From an uncultured Bacteroidota bacterium (GTDB lineage: Bacteria; Bacteroidota; Bacteroidia; Chitinophagales; Chitinophagaceae), in NCBI GenBank assembly GCA_903853805.1, contig CAINUN010000083.1, forward strand, positions 1-64,000: a stretch of 64,000 nucleotides of DNA, read 5' to 3'. Positions 17,928 to 27,554 of this stretch are shown here, piece after piece; the stretch's first letter is position 1; the number at the start of each line of letters is the position of its first letter. Below the pieces are notes generated by a model. The model was not told the DNA's origin, made no database searches, and worked only from the letters and a program-made list of their open reading frames with translations. Position numbers and translations under genes: made by a program.

Positions 17928-20558
17928 ATGGAATTGAGCAAGAACTTTCAGCACCGAGAATCGGAAAACAAATGGTATGAACACTGGGAAAAACAAGGTT
18001 ACTTTAAAAGTGTGCCTGATGGCAGACCCGCCTATACAGTGGTCATCCCACCACCCAATGTTACCGGTGTGCTGCACATGGGTCATGCCCTAAACGATAC
18101 CGTTCAGGATATTTTGGTGCGCCGCGCCAAAATGCAGGGCATGAACACTTGCTGGGTCCCCGGCACCGACCATGCGTCTATTGCCACTGAAGCAAAAGTG
18201 GTAGCGATGTTGCGTGAAAGAGGTATTGACAAGAAGAATTTGAGCCGCGACGAGTTTTTGAAATATGCTTGGGAATGGAAGGAAAAATATGGCGGCATTA
18301 TCCTACAACAACTCAAGAAACTGGGCTGCTCGCTCGACTGGGACAGAACCACCTTCACCATGGATGAAGATTACTATGCTGCGGTGATTCGGGTGTTTGT
18401 CGAATTGTATGAGAAAGGTTACATCTTTCGTGGCGTGAAGATGATTAACTGGGACCCAAAAGCCAAAACTGCACTCAGTGATGAGGAAGTAAACTACAAA
18501 CAAAGCAATTCAAAGCTCTATCATGTTCGCTACCGAATTGAAGGAGATGAAGAAGAATACATCACCATTGCCACGGTTCGCCCAGAAACTATTTTAGGGG
18601 ATACTGCTGTGTGTGTTCATCCTGAAGATCCGCGCTATGCGCACCTTAGGGAAAAGCACTGTTTCATTCCACTCATCAATCGTAGAGTGCCAATCATTTT
18701 CGATGAGTACATTGATATGGAATTTGGTACAGGTGCTTTGAAAGTAACGCCTGCCCACGATATCAACGACTATAATCTGGGTTTGAAACATCACCTAGAA
18801 GTGATTGACACCCTCAATGAAGATGGCACGATGAGCGCGGCAGCCCAATTATATGTGGGCGAAGACCGTTTTTCCGTGCGCAAAAAAATTGTAGTGGATT
18901 TAGAAGCAATTGGTTGCTTGGTAAAGGTGGAAGAATATGTGAATCAGGTAGGTTATAGCGAACGTACCGATGCAGTTATTGAACCCCGCCTTTCTATGCA
19001 ATGGTGGTGCAAGATGGAAGAGCTGGCAAAACCTGCCTTAAACGCAGTACTTTCTGAAGAAATAGAATTTTACCCCGGTAAATTCAAAAACCTCTACCGT
19101 CATTGGATGGAAAACATCAAAGACTGGTGCATAAGCCGTCAGCTTTGGTGGGGACAAAGAATTCCGGCATGGTACGATGAAAAGGGCAATATTTACGTTG
19201 CCCAAAACGAAGCCGATGCTTTGGAAAAAGCTGCAGCAAAAAGAAACCTTCCTAAAGAAAGCATCAACCTTCGTCAAGAAGAAGATGTGCTCGATACCTG
19301 GTTTTCTTCATGGCTCTGGCCCATGGAAGTTTTTAACTGGAATGAAGATGCCAGCAATAAAGACCTTAACTATTATTACCCCACCAACACCCTCGTAACC
19401 GGTCCGGATATCATATTTTTCTGGGTAGCGCGAATGGTGATGGCAGGTTATGAATTTATGGGGCAAAAGCCTTTTAATCAGGTTTATTTCACAGGGATTA
19501 TTAGGGATAAGCAAGGTAGAAAAATGAGTAAATCCCTAGGCAATTCTCCCGATTTGTTAGAACTTATCGAAAACTTCGGAGCAGATGCCCTAAGGTTTAG
19601 TATCATGATTTCCTCACCTGCGGGCAATGATTTATTGTATGATGAAAGTCTATTGGATCAAGGCAAGTTCTTCTGCAACAAAATGTGGAATGCCTTAAAA
19701 CTCATCAAAACCTGGGAAGACAGAGCCGATAAAAACTTAACAGACGAACAAGCTGAATTTTCAATTGCTTGGATGGAAAGTAGAATTGCTGCTACTTCTA
19801 TCCAATTGGAAGACATGTACAAGGACTTCCGTTTAAGCGAAGCGCTGAAAACCATCTACTCCCTGATATGGGATGATTTCTGCAGTTGGTATTTAGAATG
19901 GGTGAAGCCTGCCATGGACCAACCTATTGCCAACAAGGTTTATCAAAAGACGATTGATATTTATGAGCGCCTTATGCAGTTATTGCATCCTTTCTTGCCC
20001 TTTGTTACCGAAGAAATTTATCAGCTTTTAAGAGAAAGAAAACAAGGCGATGATTTGATTGTTCGCCAGCTGCCTGCAACCATGCATTCGGATGACACTA
20101 TTTTGAAAAAAGGTGTTTTATTACAAGAAGTGATCAGTAGCATTCGTGATACCCGCAATAAAAACCAGCTCAAACCCAAAGACACGATTCAACTTTGGAT
20201 AGATAGCAACAATAAGAATTTCTATGAAGAAATTCAGGGAATCTTAAAACGTCAGGTCAATGCCGAAAGTCTTGCTTTTACGAATGAAACGGTGCAAGGA
20301 AGCATTTCTATTGTTGTACAAACCGATAAGATTTATCTTGGTGCAGAAGCAGCACCTGTTAATAAATCGCAACAAAAAGCAGAGATGCAAAAGGAAATGG
20401 ATTACCTCAAAGGTTTTTTAGAAAGTGTGGAGAAAAAACTGTCTAACGAACGCTTTATGAGTAATGCAAAACCTGAAGTTATTGATGGAGAAAGAAAGAA
20501 AAAAGCCGATGCAGAAGCAAAGATGCGTGCATTGCAAGAAAGTTTTAGTTTATTGTAA
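17928..20558 (+). CDS. valS: Valyl-tRNA synthetase
   Basis: This class I synthetase charges tRNA-Val. It is 876 aa from MELSKNFQHRE. The HIGH-type motif is PPPNVTGVLHMGHAL (about 39-53). The editing domain has TVRPETILGDTAV, and the KMSKS loop is GRKMSKSLGN near residue 530. The anticodon-binding domain and a C-terminal coiled-coil arm (from EMQKEMDYLKGFLE to the end) are complete. The frame is open further up to 17844, but that part is atypical and contains the promoter box. Confidence 0.97.
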   Translation: MELSKNFQHRESENKWYEHWEKQGYFKSVPDGRPAYTVVIPPPNVTGVLHMGHALNDTVQDILVRRAKMQGMNTCWVPGTDHASIATEAKVVAMLRERGIDKKNLSRDEFLKYAWEWKEKYGGIILQQLKKLGCSLDWDRTTFTMDEDYYAAVIRVFVELYEKGYIFRGVKMINWDPKAKTALSDEEVNYKQSNSKLYHVRYRIEGDEEEYITIATVRPETILGDTAVCVHPEDPRYAHLREKHCFIPLINRRVPIIFDEYIDMEFGTGALKVTPAHDINDYNLGLKHHLEVIDTLNEDGTMSAAAQLYVGEDRFSVRKKIVVDLEAIGCLVKVEEYVNQVGYSERTDAVIEPRLSMQWWCKMEELAKPALNAVLSEEIEFYPGKFKNLYRHWMENIKDWCISRQLWWGQRIPAWYDEKGNIYVAQNEADALEKAAAKRNLPKESINLRQEEDVLDTWFSSWLWPMEVFNWNEDASNKDLNYYYPTNTLVTGPDIIFFWVARMVMAGYEFMGQKPFNQVYFTGIIRDKQGRKMSKSLGNSPDLLELIENFGADALRFSIMISSPAGNDLLYDESLLDQGKFFCNKMWNALKLIKTWEDRADKNLTDEQAEFSIAWMESRIAATSIQLEDMYKDFRLSEALKTIYSLIWDDFCSWYLEWVKPAMDQPIANKVYQKTIDIYERLMQLLHPFLPFVTEEIYQLLRERKQGDDLIVRQLPATMHSDDTILKKGVLLQEVISSIRDTRNKNQLKPKDTIQLWIDSNNKNFYEEIQGILKRQVNAESLAFTNETVQGSISIVVQTDKIYLGAEAAPVNKSQQKAEMQKEMDYLKGFLESVEKKLSNERFMSNAKPEVIDGERKKKADAEAKMRALQESFSLL

Positions 20559-20567
20559 ATTAGCAAT

Positions 20568-21053
20568 ATGAAAAAGACCCTGAACCTGTTTACTGTTATT
20601 GTTTTGATAGGTTTTAGTCTGCACCTTTGGGCGCAGACTAAAACGAATACTGGCAATAAACTCGTTACTGCTAAAAGAGTGAAGCCTAACCTGATTTACG
20701 GTTATCTTGGACACTCTAACCTTAGAGAGGGGAAAATCAGTAAGAAGGTTTTTGATTCTTTATTGAAGCAAGGAATAACAGCTAAAGACTCTTTGGGTTT
20801 TTCTTATAAACTCGATGAATTTGTGTTCAGCTACGGCGAACGTTCCTTGTATGAAGACTCTATCGGAAACCCGATTATCCTTACCGACATGCTGCAAGAA
20901 TATTGCCTTGGCGATACCATTACACCAATACTGAAACAAAGCATTTTTAAACGCACTAAACCCGGCGACACTTCATACCTCGAAAACATTAAAGTACAAA
21001 CACAATGGGGGCAAATGCCAGCAAAAAGCATGCGTCTGATTTTGACTAAGTAA
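20568..21053 (+). CDS. Exported hypothetical protein, possibly GldM C-terminal-like
   Basis: This 161-aa protein has a signal peptide (TVIVLIGFSLHLWAQ). The mature part has the run GKISKKVFDSLLKQGITAKD, FSYKLDEFVFSYG, then LENIKVQTQWGQMPAKSMR. It resembles the beta-sandwich pattern at the C-terminus of GldM, but no GldKLN genes are near. I am not sure of this; it may simply be an unknown exported protein. A terminator follows. Confidence 0.6.
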   Translation: MKKTLNLFTVIVLIGFSLHLWAQTKTNTGNKLVTAKRVKPNLIYGYLGHSNLREGKISKKVFDSLLKQGITAKDSLGFSYKLDEFVFSYGERSLYEDSIGNPIILTDMLQEYCLGDTITPILKQSIFKRTKPGDTSYLENIKVQTQWGQMPAKSMRLILTK

Positions 21054-21073
21054 GTAGCTTTAAAACAAAAAAA

Positions 21074-21099
21074 ACACCTTGAGATAAGGTATTTTTTTA
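21074..21099. terminator. Convergent terminator
   Basis: The stem ACCTT-gagat-AAGGT has an A run on one side and a T7 run on the other, so it could work in both directions. It separates the convergent exported-protein gene and the BI-1 family gene. Confidence 0.7.
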
Positions 21100-21116
21100 T
21101 TGACGTATTTAAAAAC

Positions 21117-21857
21117 TCAGTTTCTTCTGTTGCCAAAAAGGCGAAGAAGGAAAAGGAAGATGTTGATGAAATCGAGGTAAAGATTGAGAGCGCCAAGGAT
21201 GGAAAGCTTTTTTACTTGCGCTGCCCCTACGCCTTCATATTCTACACCTGCACCAATTCTTTTTAGTTTTTGCACATCATATGCAGTGAGTCCTGTGAAG
21301 ACCATTACACCTATAAAGCTAACGATGTAATCCATTGTGCCGCTGTGCATAAACATGTTGATGATGGAGGCAATGATGATGCCTACAAGTCCCATCATCA
21401 TGATGCGACCAAAACCGGTTAGATCTTTCTTGGTAGTGTATCCCATTACTGCCATTACGCCAAACATTGCAGATGCAGAAAGGAAACAAGTCATGATAGA
21501 GCCTGCGGTGTAAGCCAAAAGAATGAAGCTAAAGCTGATGCCGTTAATAGCAGAGTAAGCAAGGAATAAACCTGTGATGGCAGTTGCACTCAAGCGATTG
21601 AAGGCAAATGACATGAGCATCACAAAGCCAAGGGGTGCAAACATAACGACCCAACCAAGTGGGTTCATTTTGCCAGTGGAAAGGTCAACTAAATAGCCCA
21701 ACAAACTTTCGTTGGAAGCAAAGAGATAAGCCATTACAGCAGAAAGACCTAAGCCGATGAACATCCACAAGAATACATTTGCCATAAAGGTTTTGGCAAC
21801 GGTTTGGGAGTCATTAAGAACGTAGGTTTTGTTGAAGAATTGATTTTGGTCGTTCAT
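21117..21857 (-). CDS. Bax inhibitor-1 / YccA family membrane protein
   Basis: This 246-aa protein has about seven TM helices. It shows the BI-1 family pattern: VFLWMFIGLGLSAVMAYLFA at the first helix, later GLTAYDVQKLKR with the conserved Asp region, and LNLYLDFINIFLFLLRLFG at the end. Related proteins form calcium-leak channels or modulate membrane proteases, but the role here is not shown. It lies 44 nt downstream of pruA. Confidence 0.92.
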   Translation of the reverse strand: MNDQNQFFNKTYVLNDSQTVAKTFMANVFLWMFIGLGLSAVMAYLFASNESLLGYLVDLSTGKMNPLGWVVMFAPLGFVMLMSFAFNRLSATAITGLFLAYSAINGISFSFILLAYTAGSIMTCFLSASAMFGVMAVMGYTTKKDLTGFGRIMMMGLVGIIIASIINMFMHSGTMDYIVSFIGVMVFTGLTAYDVQKLKRIGAGVEYEGVGAAQVKKLSILGALNLYLDFINIFLFLLRLFGNRRN

Positions 21858-21901
21858 TGTTATTGAATTTTTATTTTTAAAAGTAGTGAGTATTTTTTTG
21901 T

Positions 21902-23536
21902 TTAGTCAGCTTGATGAAAAGCATAGCGATAATCGGTTACAGGAACATAAGTTTCTTTAATCGTTCTAGCGCTTAACCAACGGTACAAATTCAATGCCGA
22001 GCCTGCTTTGTCATTCGTTCCTGACGCTCTTGCACCTCCGAATGGTTGTTGTCCTACCACCGCGCCTGTCGGTTTGTCGTTGATGTAAAAGTTGCCGGCA
22101 GCATTTACAAGCTTACTTGTCATGACTTCAAGGGCATATCTATCTTGTGCAAAGATGGCACCGGTGAGTGCATAACCTGAAGTTTTGTCAACAACGGGCA
22201 ACATTTCTTCCCATTTATCAGCATCATAAATATGAATGGTCAACACCGGACCAAAAAGCTCTTCGCACATGGTTGTGTAATTAGCATCGAAGGCTTCGAT
22301 GACCGTTGGCTCAATGAAATAACCCTTAGATTTATCATAACCGCCACCACAAATGATTTGTGCTTTGCCGTTGCTGTTTTTTACTTCATCAATATATTTT
22401 GCAAGGCTGTTGAAAGAAGCTTCATCAATCACTGCATTCACGAAATTGGTGAAATCATCCACAATTCCCATCTTCATCGTCTTCACTTCTGCCACCAATT
22501 TGGTTTTGATTGCTTCGGCAAGATTGGAAGGGATATATGCACGCGAAGCCGCGCTGCATTTTTGTCCTTGATACTCAAAAGCACCGCGAGCAAGATTGGC
22601 AGCTACTGCATCGGCATTGGCTGTTGGGTGTGCAAACACAAAATCTTTTCCGCCTGTTTCGCCAACAATGCGCGGATAGGTTTTGTATTTATGAATATTG
22701 TTGCCAATGCTCTTCCACATGTTTTGGAAAACGCCTGTTGAACCCGTAAAATGTACGCCTGCAAAGTCAGGATGACTGAAACAGATTTCGCCAACAACCG
22801 GACCGCTCGTATAAACTATATTAATGACGCCATCCGGCAAGCCTGCTTCTTTCAAAATCTCCATAAACACACTTGCTGAATAAATTTGGGTATTGGCAGC
22901 CTTCCAAACCACCACATTGCCGCACATTGCAGGCGCAGTTGGCAAATTTCCTCCTATTGCTGTGAAATTAAACGGCGTTACGGCGAGCACAAAACCTTCT
23001 AACGGACGATACTCGGAGCGGTTATGAAATGCAGGAGTGGATATAGGTTGTTGCTTATAAATTTCTGTAAGAAAATGAACATTGAAACGAAGGAAATCAA
23101 TCAATTCGCAAGCGCTATCAATCTCTGCTTGATAAGCATTTTTGCTTTGAGCGAGCATCGTAGCAGCATTCATGCGAAAACGATATTTGGTAGCCAACAA
23201 CTCTGCCGCTTTTAAGAAAATAGCCGCCCTATGTTCCCAAGGGGTAGCCGCCCATTTTTCTTGCGCAGCCAATGCCGCATCAATTGCCTCACGAACATGC
23301 ACATCTGTGCCCACATGAAACTGTCCCAAAACATGAGCCGTTTCATGAGGAGGATGAATGGTTTTTGTATTGCCCGTGCGCACTTCATTTCCGTTGATGT
23401 ACATCGGAATATCGCGCTGTTGCGCTTTCAATTCTTTAAGGGCTTCTTGAAGGGCTTTTCTTTCGGCAGAACCCGGGGCATAATTGAGCACAGGCTCGTT
23501 CTTGGGTTCAGCGAAATTGAAATAGGCGTTATGCAT
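21902..23536 (-). CDS. pruA: 1-pyrroline-5-carboxylate dehydrogenase
   Basis: This NAD-dependent enzyme oxidises P5C to glutamate in proline and arginine breakdown. It is 544 aa from MHNAYFNFAEP. The aldehyde dehydrogenase motifs are RIVGETGGKDFVF with the general-base Glu, and GQKCSAASR with the catalytic Cys near residue 323. GAFEYQGQ and FGGARASGTNDKAG are also present. The upstream Met at 23566 overlaps the -7 box, so the later start is preferred. The ornithine aminotransferase at 51.2 kb makes its substrate. Confidence 0.95.
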   Translation of the reverse strand: MHNAYFNFAEPKNEPVLNYAPGSAERKALQEALKELKAQQRDIPMYINGNEVRTGNTKTIHPPHETAHVLGQFHVGTDVHVREAIDAALAAQEKWAATPWEHRAAIFLKAAELLATKYRFRMNAATMLAQSKNAYQAEIDSACELIDFLRFNVHFLTEIYKQQPISTPAFHNRSEYRPLEGFVLAVTPFNFTAIGGNLPTAPAMCGNVVVWKAANTQIYSASVFMEILKEAGLPDGVINIVYTSGPVVGEICFSHPDFAGVHFTGSTGVFQNMWKSIGNNIHKYKTYPRIVGETGGKDFVFAHPTANADAVAANLARGAFEYQGQKCSAASRAYIPSNLAEAIKTKLVAEVKTMKMGIVDDFTNFVNAVIDEASFNSLAKYIDEVKNSNGKAQIICGGGYDKSKGYFIEPTVIEAFDANYTTMCEELFGPVLTIHIYDADKWEEMLPVVDKTSGYALTGAIFAQDRYALEVMTSKLVNAAGNFYINDKPTGAVVGQQPFGGARASGTNDKAGSALNLYRWLSARTIKETYVPVTDYRYAFHQAD

Positions 23537-23563
23537 AAAAAAGGTTTTTTTAAAATAATGCTG

Positions 23564-23593
23564 CAAAGCTAAATTAATTCAATTGTTGGCAAA
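23564..23593 (-). promoter_or_regulatory. pruA promoter
   Basis: On the minus strand TTTG (-33), an 18-nt spacer and TAGCTTTG (-7) match the Bacteroidota primary sigma factor pattern. The start point would be about 20-25 nt upstream of ATG 23536. Confidence 0.65.
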
Positions 23594-23717
23594 GTGATTA
23601 TTGACACAAGGGAAGGTTAATGTTGAAGTAGTCGTGGATTGTGATTGTTGAACTACAAATTTATTTCACCTAATATTTGCTACTATTTATTCAATTTTAC
23701 CAACTAGAAAAGAAAAA

Positions 23718-24062
23718 ATGTACGAACATAAACACCAAAAATTAGCTCCTCACGCTGTCTTTATAAAAAGAATAATTTGGAATCTTACAGTTGCATGTTT
23801 TTTATTAGTAACCTGTCTTACTATTGGTATCTTGGGTTATCATTTTAGCGATGGCATATCATGGATAGATTCTTTGCACAATGCCTCGATGATACTTAGC
23901 GGAATGGGTCCTGTTGTAGAGATAAAATCAGTTGAAGGAAAATTGTTTTCTTCGTTCTACGCCTTGTTTAGTGGCGTCGCATTCATTACGAATATTGGCA
24001 TCATACTCACACCCTTAGTACATAGACTTTATCATAGCCTTCACGTGGAGGAAGAAGACTAA
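23718..24062 (+). CDS. Two-TM ion-channel-like protein with degenerate filter
   Basis: This 114-aa protein has a TM helix at about 25-45 and another at about 80-103, with a pore-like segment between. The spacing DSLHNASMILSGMGP ... EGKLFSSFYALFSGVAF follows the potassium-channel pore pattern (D-x-L-x-x-x-S-x-x-x-L-T-x-x-G-x-G, then G-K-L-F-x-x-x-Y-A-L). The selectivity filter TVGYG is replaced by SGMGP. It may be a channel of altered selectivity or a non-conducting relative. Its 3' end overlaps the convergent rnc by 4 nt. Confidence 0.65.
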   Translation: MYEHKHQKLAPHAVFIKRIIWNLTVACFLLVTCLTIGILGYHFSDGISWIDSLHNASMILSGMGPVVEIKSVEGKLFSSFYALFSGVAFITNIGIILTPLVHRLYHSLHVEEED

Positions 24063-24775
24063 GTAATATTTAGTTTTTCAATTGCTTTTTGTGCAGCTAC
24101 TTGCCCAGCATCTTTTTTATTAAAGCCGTTGCCAGTAATTATTACTTCACCATTTAGAACAATACCAACTGTAAATACCCTTCTTGTTCCTTCTGTTTTC
24201 TCTTCAATGGATTCAAAGACTAAAGTGTGTCCTTTTTTCTGGGCCCAACTTAAAAGTTGATTTTTGTAGTTGGTATCAGTGCTTTCAATGTGTTCAATGT
24301 CAATGTATGGTTTGATGATTTGCTGAATGATAAACTTCCTGGTTTTAATAAACCCTTTATCAAGATAAACAGCACCTATCAATGCCTCGAGTGCGTTGCC
24401 AAAAATATGACTGCGGCTCAATCCTCGGTCGCTGTTGTTGTATTGAACTAGTTTCTGTAATCCCATTCGCATAGCAACATTGTTCAACGACTCGCGGCGA
24501 ACGATTCTGCTGCGTAATTCGGTAAGATATCCTTCTGGCTGGTTCGGGTATCGTTTAAAGAGGTATTCGGCTACAATAGCCCCAAGAACAGCATCACCTA
24601 GAAACTCAAGACGTTCATTGTTCTGCTCAACCTCTTCAAGCTTTGAACGATGCATCAACGCAAGTTGATAGTAAGGAAGATACTCGGGGATAAAACCCAA
24701 AATATGTTCCAATTGCAACACGAGCTGCTTGTTTGGAGAAAAAAAACTGAAAATCTTAGCGGTGATTCGCCTCAA
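24059..24775 (-). CDS. rnc: Ribonuclease III
   Basis: This double-strand RNA endonuclease has 238 aa. The signature NNERLEFLGDAVLGAIVAEY is at about 54-73. A second acidic motif is GNALEALIGAVYLDKG. A C-terminal dsRNA-binding domain follows (YKNQLLSWAQKKGH ... AGQVAAQKAIEKL). It is one nucleotide downstream of fabF in the acpP-fabF-rnc operon, a conserved order. Confidence 0.96.
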   Translation of the reverse strand: MRRITAKIFSFFSPNKQLVLQLEHILGFIPEYLPYYQLALMHRSKLEEVEQNNERLEFLGDAVLGAIVAEYLFKRYPNQPEGYLTELRSRIVRRESLNNVAMRMGLQKLVQYNNSDRGLSRSHIFGNALEALIGAVYLDKGFIKTRKFIIQQIIKPYIDIEHIESTDTNYKNQLLSWAQKKGHTLVFESIEEKTEGTRRVFTVGIVLNGEVIITGNGFNKKDAGQVAAQKAIEKLNIT

Positions 24776-24776
24776 A

Positions 24777-26039
24777 CTATTCTTCGAATTTTTTGAAGAT
24801 CACGGATGCATTGTGACCTCCAAAACCGAATGTGTTACTTAATGCAGCACGCACTTTGCGGTCTTGTGCTTTATTAAAAGTAAAGTTTAGGCGGGCATCA
24901 AATGCCGGATCATCGGTAAAGTGATTAATTGTTGGTGGAATTTTGTCGTTAATGACAGCCATGACGCATGCAATAGCTTCAATCGCACCAGCTGCACCCA
25001 ACAAGTGGCCGGTCATGGACTTAGTAGAACTAATGTTCAAGTTGTATGCTTGCTCACCAAATACTTTTTGAATTGCTGTCACTTCACTGATATCGCCAAG
25101 CGGAGTAGATGTTCCATGAACATTAATGTAATCAATGTCTTCAGGTTTCATACCAGCATCGTCTAGTGCATTCAACATTACATTATAAGCGCCTAATCCT
25201 TCAGGATGTGGTGCTGTAAGATGATAAGCGTCGGCACTCATGCCGCCACCTGCTACTTCTGCATAGATTTTAGCACCACGACGTTTGGCATGTCCCAAAT
25301 CTTCAAGAATCATACAACCGCCACCTTCACCCATAACAAAACCATCACGGGTTACATCAAAAGGACGACTGGCAATTTTCGGTGCATCATTTCTTTCAGA
25401 CAATGCTTTCATGGCGTTAAAGCCACCAATACCAGCTTCTGTAACTACAGCTTCTGATCCTCCACAAACAATAGCATCAGCTTTACCCAAACGGATATAG
25501 TTCAGTGCATCTATTACAGAGTTGGTAGAAGAAGCACAAGCACTTACTGTAGAAAAATTGGGTCCACGAAAACCATACCTCATAGAAATGTGTCCAGAGG
25601 CAATGTCAAGGATGAGTTTTGGAATGAAGAACGGGCTAAAACGAGGAGTACCATCACCAGCATAGAAATTTTTCATTTCTTCAATGAAGGTAATCATACC
25701 ACCAATACCCGATGCCCAAATGACACCAACACGGTCTTGATTAACAACTCCTTCAATGTTGATTCCAGCATCTTCTACTGCCTGAATAGCAACAGCTACG
25801 GCAAATTGAGAAAAGCGGTCGAGCTTTCTAGCCTCTTTACGATCGAAATAATTTTCAGGGTTGAAGCCTTTTACTTCACAAGCAAATCTAGTTTTAAACT
25901 TGCTTGCATCAAATTGTGTAATGAAATCGGCACCCGATACACCATTAATCAAGCCTTCCCAATAAGCTGGTACGGTATTGCCCAATGGAGTAAGGGCACC
26001 GATACCGGTAACGACAACGCGTTTGTGCGGTAAATTCAT
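24777..26039 (-). CDS. fabF: 3-oxoacyl-ACP synthase II
   Basis: This condensing enzyme of fatty-acid elongation has 420 aa. The catalytic Cys is in STVSACASSTNSV (about 165). The two His are in NVHGTSTPLGD (about 309) and SMTGHLLGAAGA (about 342). I start at MNLPHKRVVVTG; a Met two codons earlier is possible. It is 35 nt downstream of acpP, its substrate carrier. Confidence 0.97.
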   Translation of the reverse strand: MNLPHKRVVVTGIGALTPLGNTVPAYWEGLINGVSGADFITQFDASKFKTRFACEVKGFNPENYFDRKEARKLDRFSQFAVAVAIQAVEDAGINIEGVVNQDRVGVIWASGIGGMITFIEEMKNFYAGDGTPRFSPFFIPKLILDIASGHISMRYGFRGPNFSTVSACASSTNSVIDALNYIRLGKADAIVCGGSEAVVTEAGIGGFNAMKALSERNDAPKIASRPFDVTRDGFVMGEGGGCMILEDLGHAKRRGAKIYAEVAGGGMSADAYHLTAPHPEGLGAYNVMLNALDDAGMKPEDIDYINVHGTSTPLGDISEVTAIQKVFGEQAYNLNISSTKSMTGHLLGAAGAIEAIACVMAVINDKIPPTINHFTDDPAFDARLNFTFNKAQDRKVRAALSNTFGFGGHNASVIFKKFEE

Positions 26040-26074
26040 TAACAATCTTTAAAAGTTCTGGATGACCGAAAAAA

Positions 26075-26311
26075 TTACTTTACGTGTTCTTCGAGATAAG
26101 AAATAGCTTGTCCCACAGTAGTGATGGTTTCAGCTTGTTCATCAGGAATAGAAATGTTGAATTCTTTTTCAAATTCCATGATCAATTCTACTGTATCCAG
26201 GGAATCAGCACCAAGATCATTGGTGAAGCTGGCTTCAGTCAAAACTTCTGATTCGTCAACACCAAGTTTGTCAACAATAATTTTCTTTACGCGATTTGCA
26301 ATTTCAGACAT
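26075..26311 (-). CDS. acpP: Acyl carrier protein
   Basis: This 78-aa acidic four-helix protein has the phosphopantetheine attachment Ser in [16 protein letters not shown] (about residue 38). It carries acyl chains in fatty-acid synthesis and heads the acpP-fabF-rnc operon. Confidence 0.97.
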   Translation of the reverse strand: MSEIANRVKKIIVDKLGVDESEVLTEASFTNDLGADSLDTVELIMEFEKEFNISIPDEQAETITTVGQAISYLEEHVK

Positions 26312-26339
26312 AGCTAATGCAATTTAAATTTTAATGGTG

Positions 26340-26369
26340 CAAAAATATACTTTTTGACAAATTGCAAAA
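26340..26369 (-). promoter_or_regulatory. acpP operon promoter
   Basis: On the minus strand TTTTG, a 17-nt spacer and TATTTTTG fit the -33/-7 pattern, about 30 nt before the acpP ATG. The spacing is slightly short. Confidence 0.5.
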
Positions 26370-26425
26370 CTAATTTCCAATCTTTCTTGAAAAATGGTTT
26401 AGAAAAATGTGAATAACGCTCATTA

Positions 26426-27094
26426 TTAATGGTTAATGCGCTCTTCAACTATCCTACCATCCCTCATAATCAAAATTCTATCAGTCAATTTCGCCAATTC
26501 TTCGTTGTGAGTAATCATTATAAAAGTTTGGGTCAATTCCTTCCTCAGGTTTAAAAATAGCTCGTGAATAGTTTGTGCATTGGTGCTATCTAAGTTTCCT
26601 GTGGGCTCATCTGCCATTACAACAGAAGGATTATTGACCAATGCACGGGCAATTGCAACGCGCTGTTGTTCGCCCCCTGAAAGCTCCGAAGGTTTATTAT
26701 CCAATTTATTGCCCAATCCTACTTTTTCAAGCATGGAAACTGCCTTTTTCAAGGCTTCTTTTCTTCCTGTGCCATTTATCCAAAGTGGAATAGCTACATT
26801 TTCTTCGGCACTAAACTCAGGCAATAGATGATGAAATTGAAAAACAAAACCAAGATGTTTATTGCGAAACGCTGCCTGCTTTTTTGCAGTCAATTGGTTT
26901 AACTGAATGCCATCTATCGAAATTCTGCCACTGTCTGTTTTGTCTAATGCGCCTAATAAATGAAGCAATGTGCTTTTTCCTGCGCCCGACGGACCAATGA
27001 TAGACACCACTTCTCCTTTGTTTACATGCAGTGAAACATCATTCACCACCAAAAGGGAACCATATTTTTTTACAAGGTTTTCTGCCTGAAGCAT
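26426..27094 (-). CDS. lolD: LolD-like ABC transporter ATP-binding protein
   Basis: This 222-aa ATPase has Walker [10 protein letters not shown] (about 34-42), Q loop [18 protein letters not shown], signature [15 protein letters not shown] and Walker [14 protein letters not shown]. Length and the [13 protein letters not shown] stretch match LolD, the motor of lipoprotein release from the inner membrane. No LolC/E permease is adjacent, so another MacB-like ATPase cannot be excluded. Confidence 0.85.
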   Translation of the reverse strand: MLQAENLVKKYGSLLVVNDVSLHVNKGEVVSIIGPSGAGKSTLLHLLGALDKTDSGRISIDGIQLNQLTAKKQAAFRNKHLGFVFQFHHLLPEFSAEENVAIPLWINGTGRKEALKKAVSMLEKVGLGNKLDNKPSELSGGEQQRVAIARALVNNPSVVMADEPTGNLDSTNAQTIHELFLNLRKELTQTFIMITHNEELAKLTDRILIMRDGRIVEERINH

Positions 27095-27188
27095 GGGGTA
27101 AAATTAGTTAATAGTATCTTCCGAAAACTTGAAAACTTCTTAATAATTGTTGGTTAATTATCCTCCAATCAAATTAAGCTCAAATAAA

Positions 27189-27219
27189 TTTGCTTTTGTG
27201 GTCTGAAAACCTACTTTTG
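27189..27219 (+). promoter_or_regulatory. Promoter of DUF2795 gene
   Basis: TTTG, a 19-nt spacer and TACTTTTG exactly match the Bacteroidota consensus. The -7 box ends 33 nt before the ATG at 27253. Confidence 0.7.
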
Positions 27220-27252
27220 CCAAAATTGACAAACCCATAAAATTACTGCGTT

Positions 27253-27474
27253 ATGTTTTGGACTTTAGAACTTGCTTCCCACTTAGAAGACGCTCCGTGG
27301 CCAGCCACTAAAGACGAGTTGATTGATTATGTCATTCGCTCGGGAGCACCACTTGAGGTAGTAGAAAACTTGCAGGAACTCGACGATGAAGGTGAAATTT
27401 ATGAAGGTGTAGAAGACATTTGGCCTGACTACCCAACACAAGAAGATTTCTTCTTCAACGAAGACGAGTATTAA
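27253..27474 (+). CDS. DUF2795 family small acidic protein
   Basis: This 73-aa protein has the family pattern LEDAPWPATKDELIDYVIRS, then GAPLEVVENLQELDDEGE. It ends in a strongly acidic tail (DEY). The function is unknown; the fold is thought to be a small helical unit. It is monocistronic, with a clear promoter and terminator, which suggests high expression. Confidence 0.85.
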   Translation: MFWTLELASHLEDAPWPATKDELIDYVIRSGAPLEVVENLQELDDEGEIYEGVEDIWPDYPTQEDFFFNEDEY

Positions 27475-27505
27475 ACTGAAAAACTGAGGGTTACATCCTT
27501 AAACT

Positions 27506-27536
27506 GCCCCGATATTTTCGGGGCTTACTTTTTTAT
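27506..27536 (+). terminator. Terminator of DUF2795 gene
   Basis: A 7-bp GC-rich stem GCCCCGA/TCGGGGC with a 5-nt loop is followed by a T-rich tract. Confidence 0.85.
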
Positions 27537-27554
27537 TATTTTTTAAGGTTAAGG

